Positions 1-8,852 of a stretch of DNA of 27,500 nt are shown here, one piece after another (the stretch's first letter is position 1; the number at the start of each line of letters is the position of its first letter). A model generated the notes under the pieces. That model saw nothing but the letters and a program-made list of their open reading frames with translations. It searched no databases and had not been told where the DNA came from. Source of the stretch: Botryococcus braunii (taxonomy: Eukaryota > Chlorophyta > Trebouxiophyceae); contig KV908431.1 in the NCBI GenBank assembly GCA_002005505.1, forward strand, positions 225,001 through 252,500. Reading direction: 5' to 3'. A program made the translations under genes and the position numbers.

Positions 1-42
1 ACACACAAACACACACACACACACACACACTCACACACACAT

Positions 43-82
<40 letters not shown>

Positions 83-175
83 GCGCACATGCACACGCAC
101 ACGCACACGCACAAACACACACGCGCGCACACACACACACACACTCATGGACTCTCACGCCCTCGTGTGGACACA

Positions 176-240
<65 letters not shown>

Positions 241-268
241 CCACACACACACACACACAGACACAGAG
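1..268. repeat. (CA)n microsatellite
   Basis: Nearly uninterrupted CA dinucleotides with a few GC and AA interruptions and one short unique island near 146-172. It continues off the left edge of the window. Apparent reading frames here encode only His-Thr or Cys-Val repeats and are not genes. Confidence 0.97.
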
Positions 269-729
<461 letters not shown>

Positions 730-1005
730 CCGAATGTAAGTTGGACTGTAAGTTAGAGGTGGATTTGGAGTTGGAATTGGAGGTGGAGATGGAGTCCGGG
801 TGTCCGAGTGTAAGTTGGAGGAGGAGGTGGAGTCGGAATAGGAGGTGGAGTCCGGGTGTCCGATAGTAAGTTGCAGAGTAAGTTCCAGAGTTGGAAATGG
901 AGGTGGAGTTTGCGTGTCAGAGTGTTAATTGAAGTGTAGGGTGGAGGTGGAGGTGACGGTGGAGGTTACGGTGGAGGTGGAGTCTGAGTGTCCTAGTGTA
1001 AGTTG
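730..1005. repeat. Degenerate GTAAGTTG minisatellite
   Basis: The phrase GTAAGTTG recurs at 736, 810, 866, 924 (degenerate, GTTAATTG) and 998, with intervals of 74, 56, 58 and 74 bp. Copies are separated by GGAGGTGGAGTC-type purine-rich sequence and often preceded by GTGTCCGAGT. The array ends abruptly at the copia LTR and similar GTTGGAGTTGGG sequence resumes at 7363, so the copia element interrupted it. Confidence 0.8.
1001..1005. repeat. Target-site duplication (left) of the copia element
   Basis: AGTTG directly abuts the LTR and is repeated at 7362-7366 directly after the other LTR. Five base pairs is the usual copia target duplication. Confidence 0.93.
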
Positions 1006-1371
1006 TGTGAAAGGTTATGGGCAATCGGCTTTCCCTGTACAAAGCAGACAGGTCGTCAATAGACGAAGTTACTCCAGCTACAGTCCGTACGACTGTCTGC
1101 TGAGTGCCACACACAACTGTCGGACAAGACTAGCATCTGGTGATGCCCAGCATCTTTCACAACCAGTTGGTATTCACTCCGGTGGGGCAGCCTTAAGAGT
1201 TCATCCGACAAACGTGTGATCTAGATAGGATTGTACCTTATGTTCGAAAACGTCCAGAATCTGCCGTGTCTCAAGGTACCTTATGTTCTCAATGGACCCA
1301 TATCCTAATAGTGCACACATGAAGATCACTTAAAGCACAAGGCATTCAATAATAATGTTCAGAACTCAACA
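1006..1371 (-). repeat. Copia 3' LTR
   Basis: 366 bp, matching 6996-7361 base for base as read by eye. On the plus strand it starts TGTGAAAGG and ends CTCAACA. It carries two direct copies of GTACCTTATGTTC (1233-1245 and 1276-1288, 43 bp apart), candidates for promoter or processing elements. Its U5 edge contains GGTTATGGGC (plus strand), discussed in the findings. Confidence 0.96.
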
Positions 1372-1384
1372 CTTCCCCTTGCCT
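1372..1384 (-). promoter_or_regulatory. Copia polypurine tract
   Basis: In the element's sense strand, GGCAAGGGGAAG sits directly against the 3' LTR. This is where plus-strand DNA synthesis would be primed. It begins only about 7 nt after the gag-pol stop codon, so there is almost no 3' untranslated spacer. Confidence 0.85.
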
Positions 1385-1391
1385 GCATGCT

Positions 1392-4300
1392 TTAAGTGTA
1401 TCTTCTCAAACCTAGTGAATCACGATGACCAACAAACACGGGCTTGGCAAGTGGCTTGGTCATAATGTCAGCCACATTGCGTGCAGATTCCACATAGAGG
1501 ATATCTACCTGCCCAAGTGCCATAGCTTCCCTAGCGTAGTGGAAGCTTACTGCAACGTGCTTTGTGAATTTGGAATACAGGGGGTTCCGTAAATTAGAAA
1601 TGCATCCTTGGTTGTCACAGAAAATTTTGACCCTCCAAGGTGCAGCCCCTATCTCTTCCAAGAAGCCCCTTAGCCAGTTGGCTTCCTTCACAATATGGCC
1701 AGCTGCCATAAACTCAGCTTGCACAGTTGAGGTAGCAACTGAGCTCTGCTTCTTGCTTCCCCAAACCACGGCACTACCATAGACTGATAGAACATAGCCA
1801 GTGGTGGAATACCTGTGGTCCAGGTCCCCAGCATAGTCGGCATCAACATAGCCTTCTAGCTCAGGGCCCTTTCCACCCAGAGTAAGAGCTAACTCTCTGG
1901 TATCTCTCAAGTACTTCAGCACTCGAATGGCCTCATTCCAGTGTGAGGTAGTGGGTGTCATTCTATACCTTGACAACACTCCAACAGCCTGAGAAATGTC
2001 AGGCCGGGTCGTATTGGCTATGTACAGTAACGATCCAATTAACTCGCAGTATCGATGACCAGGTGGCAGAGGGGTACCAGCCCCATGTGACATACCATCT
2101 GAGGACTCGGGTCTGCTGCTAGCCACGAAGTCCTTGGACATGGGGGTATCAACCCCACGTCCATCATCAGCAACGCCAAACTTCTCCACAAGAGCATCAA
2201 TCTTGGGAGTGCAACTCATGGAAATAGTGCCCTGAACTCTATTGCGTAGGACCTGACACCCCAGGAAATCATTCACCTCTCCCAAATCATGGATGGTGAA
2301 GTCCTTCTTCAATAACTCTTTCCCCCACTCAATCTCTGCAACCACTCTGGCAACTATGAGAAGATCATCGACATAAACAAGAATAAACGACAGATTACCA
2401 TCAGGGGCCCTCCTGATGTATACCCCAGCGTCGCTCTTGCACACACTATACCCCATCACGCTCAACTTGTCGCTCAAGGTCTTGTGCCAAGCCCGTGGGG
2501 CTTGCTTAAGACCGTAGAGTGCCTTCCTGAGCTTGCACACAACTCTCGTGTTGCCATTCTCAAATCCTGGTGGTTGGGTCACATAGACCTCTTCCTCCAA
2601 CTCCCCATTGAGAAAAGCTGTCTTGATATCCACTTGGTGGATCTCAAGATTTTGTGTGGCAGCCACTGCCAGCACAGCTCTCCTAGCACCATAGCTGCTG
2701 GTAGGTGCAAAAACCTCACCAACATCTATACCAGGAATCTGTCTGCAACCCTGGGCAACCAATCTTGCTTTAAACCGAGTGACATTCCCATGTGCATCGT
2801 TTTTTGTAGAAAAAATCCAATGAACAGGGATAACTTTCTGCCCATGGGGTCTTTCCACATACTGCATAACCTCATGGGTGTCTAAAGACTCCATCTCCTC
2901 TTGCATTGCCTGCTGCCAAAACTCCCACTGAGGTGAGCGCTGGGCTTCCCTCAAGTTTGAGGGCACGTGAACTTTTCCCAACGTGACAGAAGGTACACTC
3001 TGTACCTTATGCTGTGGTGCAGCAGGGCTGTCAGCCTTACTGATGCTGTTCCCTTCTCTCTCTCTCTCTCCCTGGTTGCCAGAATAAGGTACATTATGTA
3101 CCTTATGCTGGGACTGGGCAGTACTGCCGGGATTATCTGATTCCTTCTCAAGTCTCTCTCTCTCTCCTTGACTACTGGACTCATGTGCAGCACCCTTACA
3201 TTCTCGCACCTTCCGCAATGCAGAGGGGAGCAGCAGCTCTCTCTCTCTCCTGGACTCACACTTGGGCACACTACCCAGACTTGCCTGAGCTGCGCCTACA
3301 ATGTCAGCCTGCACACCATAAGCATGACTAGCCAGTGACTGGGATTGGGCACCAGCTTCCCCTACTGCTGGCATGTCGAACCCACTGCTCTCATCTCTTA
3401 CATCTGCACCGAACATAGCCTCGACTGTCTCAACCTGCCCCTGCATATCAGGGAGACCAACCATGTTTGGCTCACTCACAATTGCCTGACCTGGGTCAGG
3501 GGCATGCAATGGGATGTCAGAATGCTCTCTCCTAGCCACGCGCTGTACATAACGCTGCTCCCTTGTAAGGGTGGTCCCTGGAGGAAGGGGAATTTGTGAC
3601 TTCCCCTGCATTCGCAACCCCTCTTGTACCTTCTGCATTTTTTCTACCTGGGATTGAGTTTCTACACCCCCCCTGGCCAGATTCTGCATATGCTCAAGCA
3701 CCGACCACGAGTGCTGAGATGGTTCTGGGGTCCCAACAGTAGAATCCAGGCTGGTGGGGTTTCCTTGGTCATGTGCTGCTGTGGTCCCGTCTCCAGACTG
3801 ATCCCCAGCACAAAGTCCAGAGGTCCCAGGAGCCCCAGTGGAAAGCGTCTCCACTCCATGGTCATCCTCCTCATCCCAGAACGTGGGTGGAGCAGCAGAG
3901 GGAATTGCTTGAGGCGTTGCCAGATTCTCACTGCCAAGGGGGGGTGATATCCTAGAATCATAGACAGACCCAGGCTGGACCTTTGATAGACCCACTCTCT
4001 CAGCCCCCCTCAAGTGCTCGATAAAGCTGACGTCCCTACTCTCCTTCCACACTCCATTCCCCACGTACACACGATACGCTTTAGACTGGGGACAATAACC
4101 AGTAAACATCCCAGGGATGGTCTTGGGCCCAAAAACAGACCTTTGGCCACTGGGAATGTGCACATGGGCTACACAGCCAAACGTGCGCAGCACAGACACA
4201 TCAGGTTTGACACCAAAGAATAATTCCATGGGGGTCAGGGACCTGCCTGAAGTAGGACCCACATTGTAGAGGAGGGTAGCTGTCTCAAGCGCCTCCTTCC

Positions 4301-6605
4301 AAAGGGAGGGGTCTGCTGCAGCATGGACCAACAGAGTCCTTGTTCGCTCCTTCAGGGTCCTATTCATCCTCTCCGCCACCCCATTCTGCTGAGGCGTGTA
4401 GGGCGCTGAGGACTCCATCTTAGTGCCCTGCTGAGCACAAAACTCTTTGAATTGCTGGTTCAGGAACTCTGAACCCCTGTCAGTCCTCACACACTTCACA
4501 ACCGTGCCTCGTTGGGTCTGCCAAAAACGGAGCAGGTCTATCACAGCCTTTGGGATGCAATCCTTTGACTTCACAGGCAGGGAGGCAACTTGGTGTGAAC
4601 TTTCATCCACTACAGTGACCCAATATCGTTCACCTGTGATGGCAGGAGGTGATATGGGACCCACAGTATCCACATGGACTCTATCGAGTGGGTGATGTGC
4701 AGGCCTGGAAGATACAGGGAAAGGAGGTCTGGAGTGTTTCCCTTGTATACACGATTCACAGTGCTTGGGGCACTCAGAGCAGGGAGCAAGGGAGATATTG
4801 ATTCCTGTAACCAGATCTTCCTTGGAGAACCTCTGCATGCTGCTGGCACCAGGATGACCTAACCTAGCATGCCACAGAGATCTCTCGCTACACACGTGTC
4901 CTTTCCTAAGATGAGACGCCTCAGCCATGTGATCAATATGTCTGCAGCCAACTTGCTGCCCTCTGACAGGACTAACAAACTCCAAAAAAAACAGACCTCG
5001 TGCGCGGGTGATATCTCCACACCACCCTTCAGGTCCCTTCATGGCTGTGTAACCACCTGCAGTGTCAGTCAGGAAAGATGCTCCATCCTGAATTGCACCA
5101 GTGACTGAAATGAGGTTGGTATGCGCAGAAGGAACACACTGCACATTGTGCAGCCAGAATACTTCGTGCCTTGCATTCACAAGGCATACAGACCCAGATG
5201 CAATGATTCCTCCCTTGGCGTCTGAGGTTGCCAAGTGCAGAGGAAGAGGCTGTCTATGCATAACTGGATTATGGAGCAATGAGAGATCATTGACTATATG
5301 CACAGAGGCACCACTATCTATTAACCAAGATGTGCTGCTAGCTCCATGCGAAGTTGGGGCAAGCACATTGAGAGAGATAAACATCGCCTCACCAGAAGGA
5401 GGGGGTGGAGGTGGTAAATGCCACCCCGGAAACGTGTGTTGACTTGTTGGATAGTTATATGCTGAAGGAGGTCCAGGGCTGGAAGCGGATGAAGGCGGGC
5501 CACCCCGGCCAGATCCATGGTCCCACCAGGCTTGAGGAGACGACTGTGGGCCTCCCTGGCCCCAGTAAGCTGCAGGCCCAACGCTTGCCGCTTGCATGTT
5601 TTGATGCAGAGCCTGCAGCTGCCTGAGCGGTCCGCAGTCAGTCATGAAGTGGCCCTTTGCCTTGCAGAAGTGGCATGTAAGCTCCTCTCTGGGCCTTCTT
5701 GCCCTGCCAGGTCCACGCCCCCTGCCACCAAAAGTAGTTGCAGAGGGGCCAGCGGGAGGCTGTTCGTTTGCTGGTAGTGCTGCTCCAACTCCCGGTACTG
5801 CTCCCACTCCTGGTGCAGCTCCAGCGCTTGATGACGCTCCAGCTACCCCCCCAGAGGGACCAGCCACTGCTGCAGCTGCCATGGCCTGAGGTGTTCCCTC
5901 TGCAGGTGGGTCCTTGTACCCACGGCTGGCTGCGGCGCGCAGGATTCTTTGAATCAGCTCCAATGGCGGCTTGTCGGTTGCCATAACCTCCAGGGACTCG
6001 AGCCTCAGCACAGGAGGGAGGCCCTTCACCATCAGCTCCCCAACATTGTGGTCCAAGAGGATGAACGCGTTGTTTCTGAGACTTGTAGCCAGATCCATCA
6101 TTCTGTAGAGGTAGACCTTGAGTGTCTCCCCTGTCTTGATGCCCTGCTCCATTTCCTTGTACCACTCAAGGTTGATGTCTTGGTTGCTCCCTCCAGTGTG
6201 ACTGTTCTTCACCCACGCGATGAAGTCGAACGCTGCTTTGTGGCATGAGATCTGAGAATGCCAGATGACTGGAACTGACTGGATCAGCCACTGCTTGATG
6301 GCTGAGTTCTCCACCGACCCTGGCATTGGCCTCTCCAAAGCCGCTCTGACCCCCTTGGTGTTTGCGCACGCCTCCAAATTTTCATACCAAAATTCAAAAT
6401 TGCGCCCTCCATCATCAAGCATGACAGTCATCTTTGGATTAGAGGTATTGGGGATGTAGGCTGCCTTGTCAGTCTCCACCTTTGGTTCTGCAGTGGCTGA
6501 TTGTGTCCCGGTCATAGACTGCCCTGGAGTGGCCCCACTGACTTCTCCAGGTTGAGACATTGCTGTTTCACTGCTACTTTCCTTTTCTTTGCCCCTTTTT
6601 GTCAT
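1392..6605 (-). CDS. Copia gag-pol polyprotein
   Basis: A single 1737-codon frame with no internal stop. Gag occupies about residues 1-330 and ends in a CX2CX4HX4C zinc knuckle (C311, C314, H319, C324) after an Ala/Gly/Pro-rich linker. Protease has the DSG motif (D430). The GAG-pre-integrase and zinc-binding H-H-C-C segment is at H579, H584, C616, C619. Integrase carries the DD35E triad D646, D709, E745. A variable linker of about 350 residues includes a 32-residue tandem repeat (about 1147-1210) with Arg-Glu tracts. Reverse transcriptase has D1326 and the YVDD box (D1413, D1414). RNase H has D1588, E1631 and D1664. The start is the first ATG after the leader. All catalytic residues I looked for are present, so the product should be functional. 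Gag and pol share one frame, so the Gag:Pol ratio must be set some other way, such as splicing or proteolysis. Confidence 0.96.
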   Translation of the reverse strand: MTKRGKEKESSSETAMSQPGEVSGATPGQSMTGTQSATAEPKVETDKAAYIPNTSNPKMTVMLDDGGRNFEFWYENLEACANTKGVRAALERPMPGSVENSAIKQWLIQSVPVIWHSQISCHKAAFDFIAWVKNSHTGGSNQDINLEWYKEMEQGIKTGETLKVYLYRMMDLATSLRNNAFILLDHNVGELMVKGLPPVLRLESLEVMATDKPPLELIQRILRAAASRGYKDPPAEGTPQAMAAAAVAGPSGGVAGASSSAGAAPGVGAVPGVGAALPANEQPPAGPSATTFGGRGRGPGRARRPREELTCHFCKAKGHFMTDCGPLRQLQALHQNMQAASVGPAAYWGQGGPQSSPQAWWDHGSGRGGPPSSASSPGPPSAYNYPTSQHTFPGWHLPPPPPPSGEAMFISLNVLAPTSHGASSTSWLIDSGASVHIVNDLSLLHNPVMHRQPLPLHLATSDAKGGIIASGSVCLVNARHEVFWLHNVQCVPSAHTNLISVTGAIQDGASFLTDTAGGYTAMKGPEGWCGDITRARGLFFLEFVSPVRGQQVGCRHIDHMAEASHLRKGHVCSERSLWHARLGHPGASSMQRFSKEDLVTGINISLAPCSECPKHCESCIQGKHSRPPFPVSSRPAHHPLDRVHVDTVGPISPPAITGERYWVTVVDESSHQVASLPVKSKDCIPKAVIDLLRFWQTQRGTVVKCVRTDRGSEFLNQQFKEFCAQQGTKMESSAPYTPQQNGVAERMNRTLKERTRTLLVHAAADPSLWKEALETATLLYNVGPTSGRSLTPMELFFGVKPDVSVLRTFGCVAHVHIPSGQRSVFGPKTIPGMFTGYCPQSKAYRVYVGNGVWKESRDVSFIEHLRGAERVGLSKVQPGSVYDSRISPPLGSENLATPQAIPSAAPPTFWDEEDDHGVETLSTGAPGTSGLCAGDQSGDGTTAAHDQGNPTSLDSTVGTPEPSQHSWSVLEHMQNLARGGVETQSQVEKMQKVQEGLRMQGKSQIPLPPGTTLTREQRYVQRVARREHSDIPLHAPDPGQAIVSEPNMVGLPDMQGQVETVEAMFGADVRDESSGFDMPAVGEAGAQSQSLASHAYGVQADIVGAAQASLGSVPKCESRRERELLLPSALRKVRECKGAAHESSSQGERERLEKESDNPGSTAQSQHKVHNVPYSGNQGEREREGNSISKADSPAAPQHKVQSVPSVTLGKVHVPSNLREAQRSPQWEFWQQAMQEEMESLDTHEVMQYVERPHGQKVIPVHWIFSTKNDAHGNVTRFKARLVAQGCRQIPGIDVGEVFAPTSSYGARRAVLAVAATQNLEIHQVDIKTAFLNGELEEEVYVTQPPGFENGNTRVVCKLRKALYGLKQAPRAWHKTLSDKLSVMGYSVCKSDAGVYIRRAPDGNLSFILVYVDDLLIVARVVAEIEWGKELLKKDFTIHDLGEVNDFLGCQVLRNRVQGTISMSCTPKIDALVEKFGVADDGRGVDTPMSKDFVASSRPESSDGMSHGAGTPLPPGHRYCELIGSLLYIANTTRPDISQAVGVLSRYRMTPTTSHWNEAIRVLKYLRDTRELALTLGGKGPELEGYVDADYAGDLDHRYSTTGYVLSVYGSAVVWGSKKQSSVATSTVQAEFMAAGHIVKEANWLRGFLEEIGAAPWRVKIFCDNQGCISNLRNPLYSKFTKHVAVSFHYAREAMALGQVDILYVESARNVADIMTKPLAKPVFVGHRDSLGLRRYT
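3057..3249 (-). repeat. GA tracts and palindromes inside the copia pol linker
   Basis: Three short CT tracts on the plus strand (about 3055-3071, 3153-3166 and 3239-3250) give Arg-Glu runs in the protein. A palindrome at 3084-3106 has 10-bp arms (ATAAGGTACA) and a 3-bp centre; just outside this span a second, at 2990-3008, has 8-bp arms. Both share GTACCTT with the two LTR repeats. They fall in the poorly conserved integrase-RT linker, where length variation is tolerated. Confidence 0.75.
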
Positions 6606-6963
6606 ACTATTGTCACTTCACCAGCCAAACTTACTCATAAACTTCTGGAATGCAGCAATACCCTACAATTCCCTCCATGTCATGGAAATTTACCAGCCAG
6701 TCTTGCACAGTAGTAGCAGATATGTTCCCCTCAGAAGTTTGCGCCGGAGTCCGGCCCGACTCACTCAGTGCTTCTAGACAACGTCTATGAATGATAAAGC
6801 ACAGCTAAAACTTCAATTATGAATTTCCCAGAAAGGTAAACTGTGAGTAAGATAATGGTCCTGGTACACTCGAGTTCCTTTGCGCCGCTGCGCCATGCTC
6901 GAGCTCCTTTGTTGACGCTTACGTCTGACCCATCCGTAGACGACCTTCACTCCTGCTTTTACT
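6606..6963 (-). other. Copia 5' leader
   Basis: Untranslated stretch between the primer-binding site and the gag-pol ATG in the element's sense direction. It is expected to hold packaging and dimerisation signals, but I see no specific motif. No frame here is worth calling. Confidence 0.6.
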
Positions 6964-6995
6964 TGGCTCAGCTGGAAGGGCGTGGGCCCATAACC
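6964..6995 (-). promoter_or_regulatory. Copia primer-binding site matching the 5' half of initiator tRNA-Met
   Basis: The sense strand begins GGTTATGGGCCCA directly at the LTR edge. This is the complement of the initiator-tRNA anticodon segment TGGGCCCATAACC, as in Drosophila copia, which is primed by a cleaved 5' half of that tRNA. The plus strand goes on to look like the rest of the half-tRNA: a D arm whose stems GCTC and GGGC can pair around AGCTGGAA, preceded by TG at the position 8-9 junction. The match therefore covers roughly tRNA positions 8-39. Confidence 0.85.
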
Positions 6996-7361
6996 TGTGA
7001 AAGGTTATGGGCAATCGGCTTTCCCTGTACAAAGCAGACAGGTCGTCAATAGACGAAGTTACTCCAGCTACAGTCCGTACGACTGTCTGCTGAGTGCCAC
7101 ACACAACTGTCGGACAAGACTAGCATCTGGTGATGCCCAGCATCTTTCACAACCAGTTGGTATTCACTCCGGTGGGGCAGCCTTAAGAGTTCATCCGACA
7201 AACGTGTGATCTAGATAGGATTGTACCTTATGTTCGAAAACGTCCAGAATCTGCCGTGTCTCAAGGTACCTTATGTTCTCAATGGACCCATATCCTAATA
7301 GTGCACACATGAAGATCACTTAAAGCACAAGGCATTCAATAATAATGTTCAGAACTCAACA
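6996..7361 (-). repeat. Copia 5' LTR
   Basis: 366 bp, identical by eye to 1006-1371. In the sense direction it starts at 7361 with TGTTGAG and ends at 6996 with TTTCACA. It should carry the promoter, transcription start and polyadenylation signals; no clear TATA box stands out. Confidence 0.96.
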
Positions 7362-7366
7362 AGTTG
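7362..7366. repeat. Target-site duplication (right) of the copia element
   Basis: AGTTG, matching 1001-1005 and directly following the LTR. The sequence beyond it resumes the purine-rich minisatellite for a few bases. Confidence 0.93.
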
Positions 7367-7409
7367 GAGTTGGGAGGGCCGTGTATGCATCCTCGCTCAG
7401 CCCTCTTGC

Positions 7410-7497
7410 TGCCTAATGAATAGGTGGGCAGATGTGGAGGCGGGTGGCTGGCCGGCATGATGAAGAGGTGGCTAGATGTGGAGGCGGGCGGCTGGCC
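7410..7497. repeat. Two-copy 44-bp tandem duplication
   Basis: Two adjacent units sharing GATGTGGAGGCGGG and GGCTGGCC, the cores starting at 7431 and 7475 (44 bp apart) with a handful of substitutions. No coding signal is associated with it. Confidence 0.8.
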
Positions 7498-7931
7498 CTG
7501 GCTTAAGCGCATCGGCCGTGTAGGTTACACGGTTCCGCGGGTTGTGGGATATGCTTCACATCTCCTATGGAGACGAGGCTAGGGAGGATGAGTTTAAAGA
7601 CAAAATGTTCTTTATCTTTATTACTATTTATCATTATATTTCACTTTAAAATGAAATATATCAGTCTCGGGCCCCCGTTGGGCTGACCATTCAGGGACCA
7701 TTCAGGTGCATCCAGCGTCAGGCCTGGGTACCGATCGGTCAGTTCCGAGTGTTCTGATATCAGAGCCTCGGCCTGCAAGAATTGTTCTGCGACCCCACGG
7801 GGCCCCATCCAAGAAGTGAGAACTGTCGCCGGAACACAGAACAGAAATCTGGTCTTAGATTTGACGAGATGGTCACCAAGGAGCATTGCCGTGGGGGCCC
7901 CCTGCCGACCTTGTGTGCCTGCCTACGGCCT
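7498..7931. other. Unassigned intergenic sequence
   Basis: No recognisable gene. A small inverted repeat (TATATTTCA at 7635-7643, TGAAATATA at 7652-7660) could form a 9-bp hairpin with an 8-nt loop. An 81-codon minus-strand frame (7641-7886) has a plausible amino-acid mix but no domain I can identify. Confidence 0.5.
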
Positions 7932-7979
7932 GTTGTGCGTGCCTACATAGGCACGCACAACGATCTGTAGAGCGCTCTA
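7932..7979. repeat. Two adjacent perfect palindromes
   Basis: 7932-7961 is an inverted repeat with 14-bp perfect arms (GTTGTGCGTGCCTA) around CA. Six bases later TAGAGCGCTCTA (7968-7979) is a perfect 12-bp palindrome. Neither is followed by a T run, and no flanking gene suggests a terminator. Confidence 0.9.
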
Positions 7980-8083
7980 GATCTATCCAGATAAGTCTAC
8001 CGTCTGAATAAGTCGTTCCAGATCTGTTCCGTCTAGACTGGCCAACCCCAGGTGGCTAGTCCAGATCTGATCAGCTGACGGTA

Positions 8084-8169
8084 TAGTTGACGTTCTGCAG
8101 ATGTTGCAGTTGTATCTCTGCAGATGATATCGATGTAGTTGTAGTTCTGCAGATCTTGCAGTTGCAACT
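8084..8169. repeat. Short direct repeats around TTCTGCAGAT
   Basis: Two diverged copies of an AGTTG-N-GTTCTGCAGAT-TTGCAGTTG unit start near 8084 and 8137, with a shorter TCTGCAGATGAT copy between them. They lead into the larger tandem array that starts at about 8175. Confidence 0.7.
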
Positions 8170-8174
8170 AATTT

Positions 8175-8495
8175 TTAGGCTCAGCCGACGTCGAGACCTG
8201 GTCCCTGTGAGGTTGACCTGGTCCCTGTGAACACGGCTCAAGTCTGAACTAGGTTTAAGTGTGATCATTTGTAGTTCTGTTTTGGCTCACGAGCCGCTTA
8301 TCAGCCGACCTGGTCCGCGTGAATAAGACTCATGTGTGAACTAGGTCAATTGTGATCAGTTGTAGTCCTTTCTAGGCTCAGCCGACCTGGTCCACGTGAA
8401 CAAGATTCTAAGTGTGAACAAGACTTTACTGTGACCCGCAGAAGTTGTTCCTAGGCTCAGCCGACCTGGTGTGTGTGAACAAGACTTCACACGCT
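8175..8495. repeat. Four-copy degenerate tandem repeat (GGCTCAGCCGACCTGGTCC)
   Basis: Units begin near 8176, 8282, 8372 and 8451, so the period shrinks from about 106 to 90 to 79 bp. Each has GCTCAGCCGAC, CTGGTCC or a variant, GTGAA-AAGA-T and often TGTGATCA-TTGTAGT. Divergence is substantial and spacing uneven, which suggests an old decaying minisatellite or a relic element. Confidence 0.8.
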
Positions 8496-8820
8496 GTGGA
8501 CGCGTTGAACACATTGTTCACTTGACATTTTTTCCTTAGAGCGTCGCAGCTGCAGGCCAGGACCACGCTTTGAAATAGGAAGATTGCGTGCACATCTACA
8601 CATTTTCATCTGCCGATGTGCATTTGTGGCTGACATCTTCCAAGCCACCCCAAGCTTGCGAAGATGAGAGTTTGCCAAACCAAGGCAACTTCCCGAACGA
8701 AGCATACACATGTGAAACACCCAGTAGAATGCATTTTATAGGATGTTTCAAGACTACCCCAATCAAACATACAGGGTCTTGCATTTTGACGGTACAGTTT
8801 TGAAAGGCATATGGCCTTGA
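8496..8820. other. Unassigned intergenic sequence
   Basis: Several short overlapping frames exist on both strands, none with a recognisable domain. I see no RNA gene or mobile element. Confidence 0.5.
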
Positions 8821-8852
8821 TAGAGACGTCTCTAGGTCGACCTAGCTAGCTA
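8821..8852. repeat. Chain of three overlapping perfect palindromes
   Basis: TAGAGACGTCTCTA (8821-8834), CTAGGTCGACCTAG (8832-8845) and TAGCTAGCTA (8843-8852) overlap by three bases each, so 32 bp is continuously palindromic. A further TAGGTC at about 8854 pairs with GACCTA at 8839-8844. Confidence 0.9.

Larger units (their letters stand above)
1006..7361 (-). mobile_element. Complete Ty1/copia LTR retrotransposon
   Basis: A 6,356-bp element on the minus strand, bounded by two 366-bp LTRs that look identical by eye and begin TG and end CA, with a 5-bp target duplication. Reading in its sense direction: 5' LTR (7361-6996), primer-binding site beginning directly at the LTR edge, a leader of about 390 nt, one uninterrupted gag-pol frame, a purine tract and the 3' LTR (1371-1006). 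The order protease, integrase, RT, RNase H places it in Ty1/copia (Pseudoviridae-type). Identical LTRs plus an intact frame indicate a very recent and possibly still mobile copy. Confidence 0.97.

Noticed and set aside
6961..6995. tRNA-like sequence
   Set aside because: Only a 5' half is present, with no T arm or acceptor 3' strand, and it sits exactly at the LTR edge. It is a primer-binding site, not a tRNA gene.
7641..7886. 81-codon minus-strand frame with plausible composition
   Set aside because: No domain, no good start context and no convincing splice partner; not enough to call a gene.
8193..8227. GACCTGGTCCCTG shared by the tandem array and the gypsy element 1 LTR
   Set aside because: Only about 13 bases match and the flanks differ. 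It may be chance; not enough to claim shared ancestry.
8175..8495. Repeated units that could suggest a CRISPR array
   Set aside because: The repeats are degenerate, their period varies from 79 to 106 bp, the intervening sequence is also partly repeated, and the surrounding DNA is eukaryotic.
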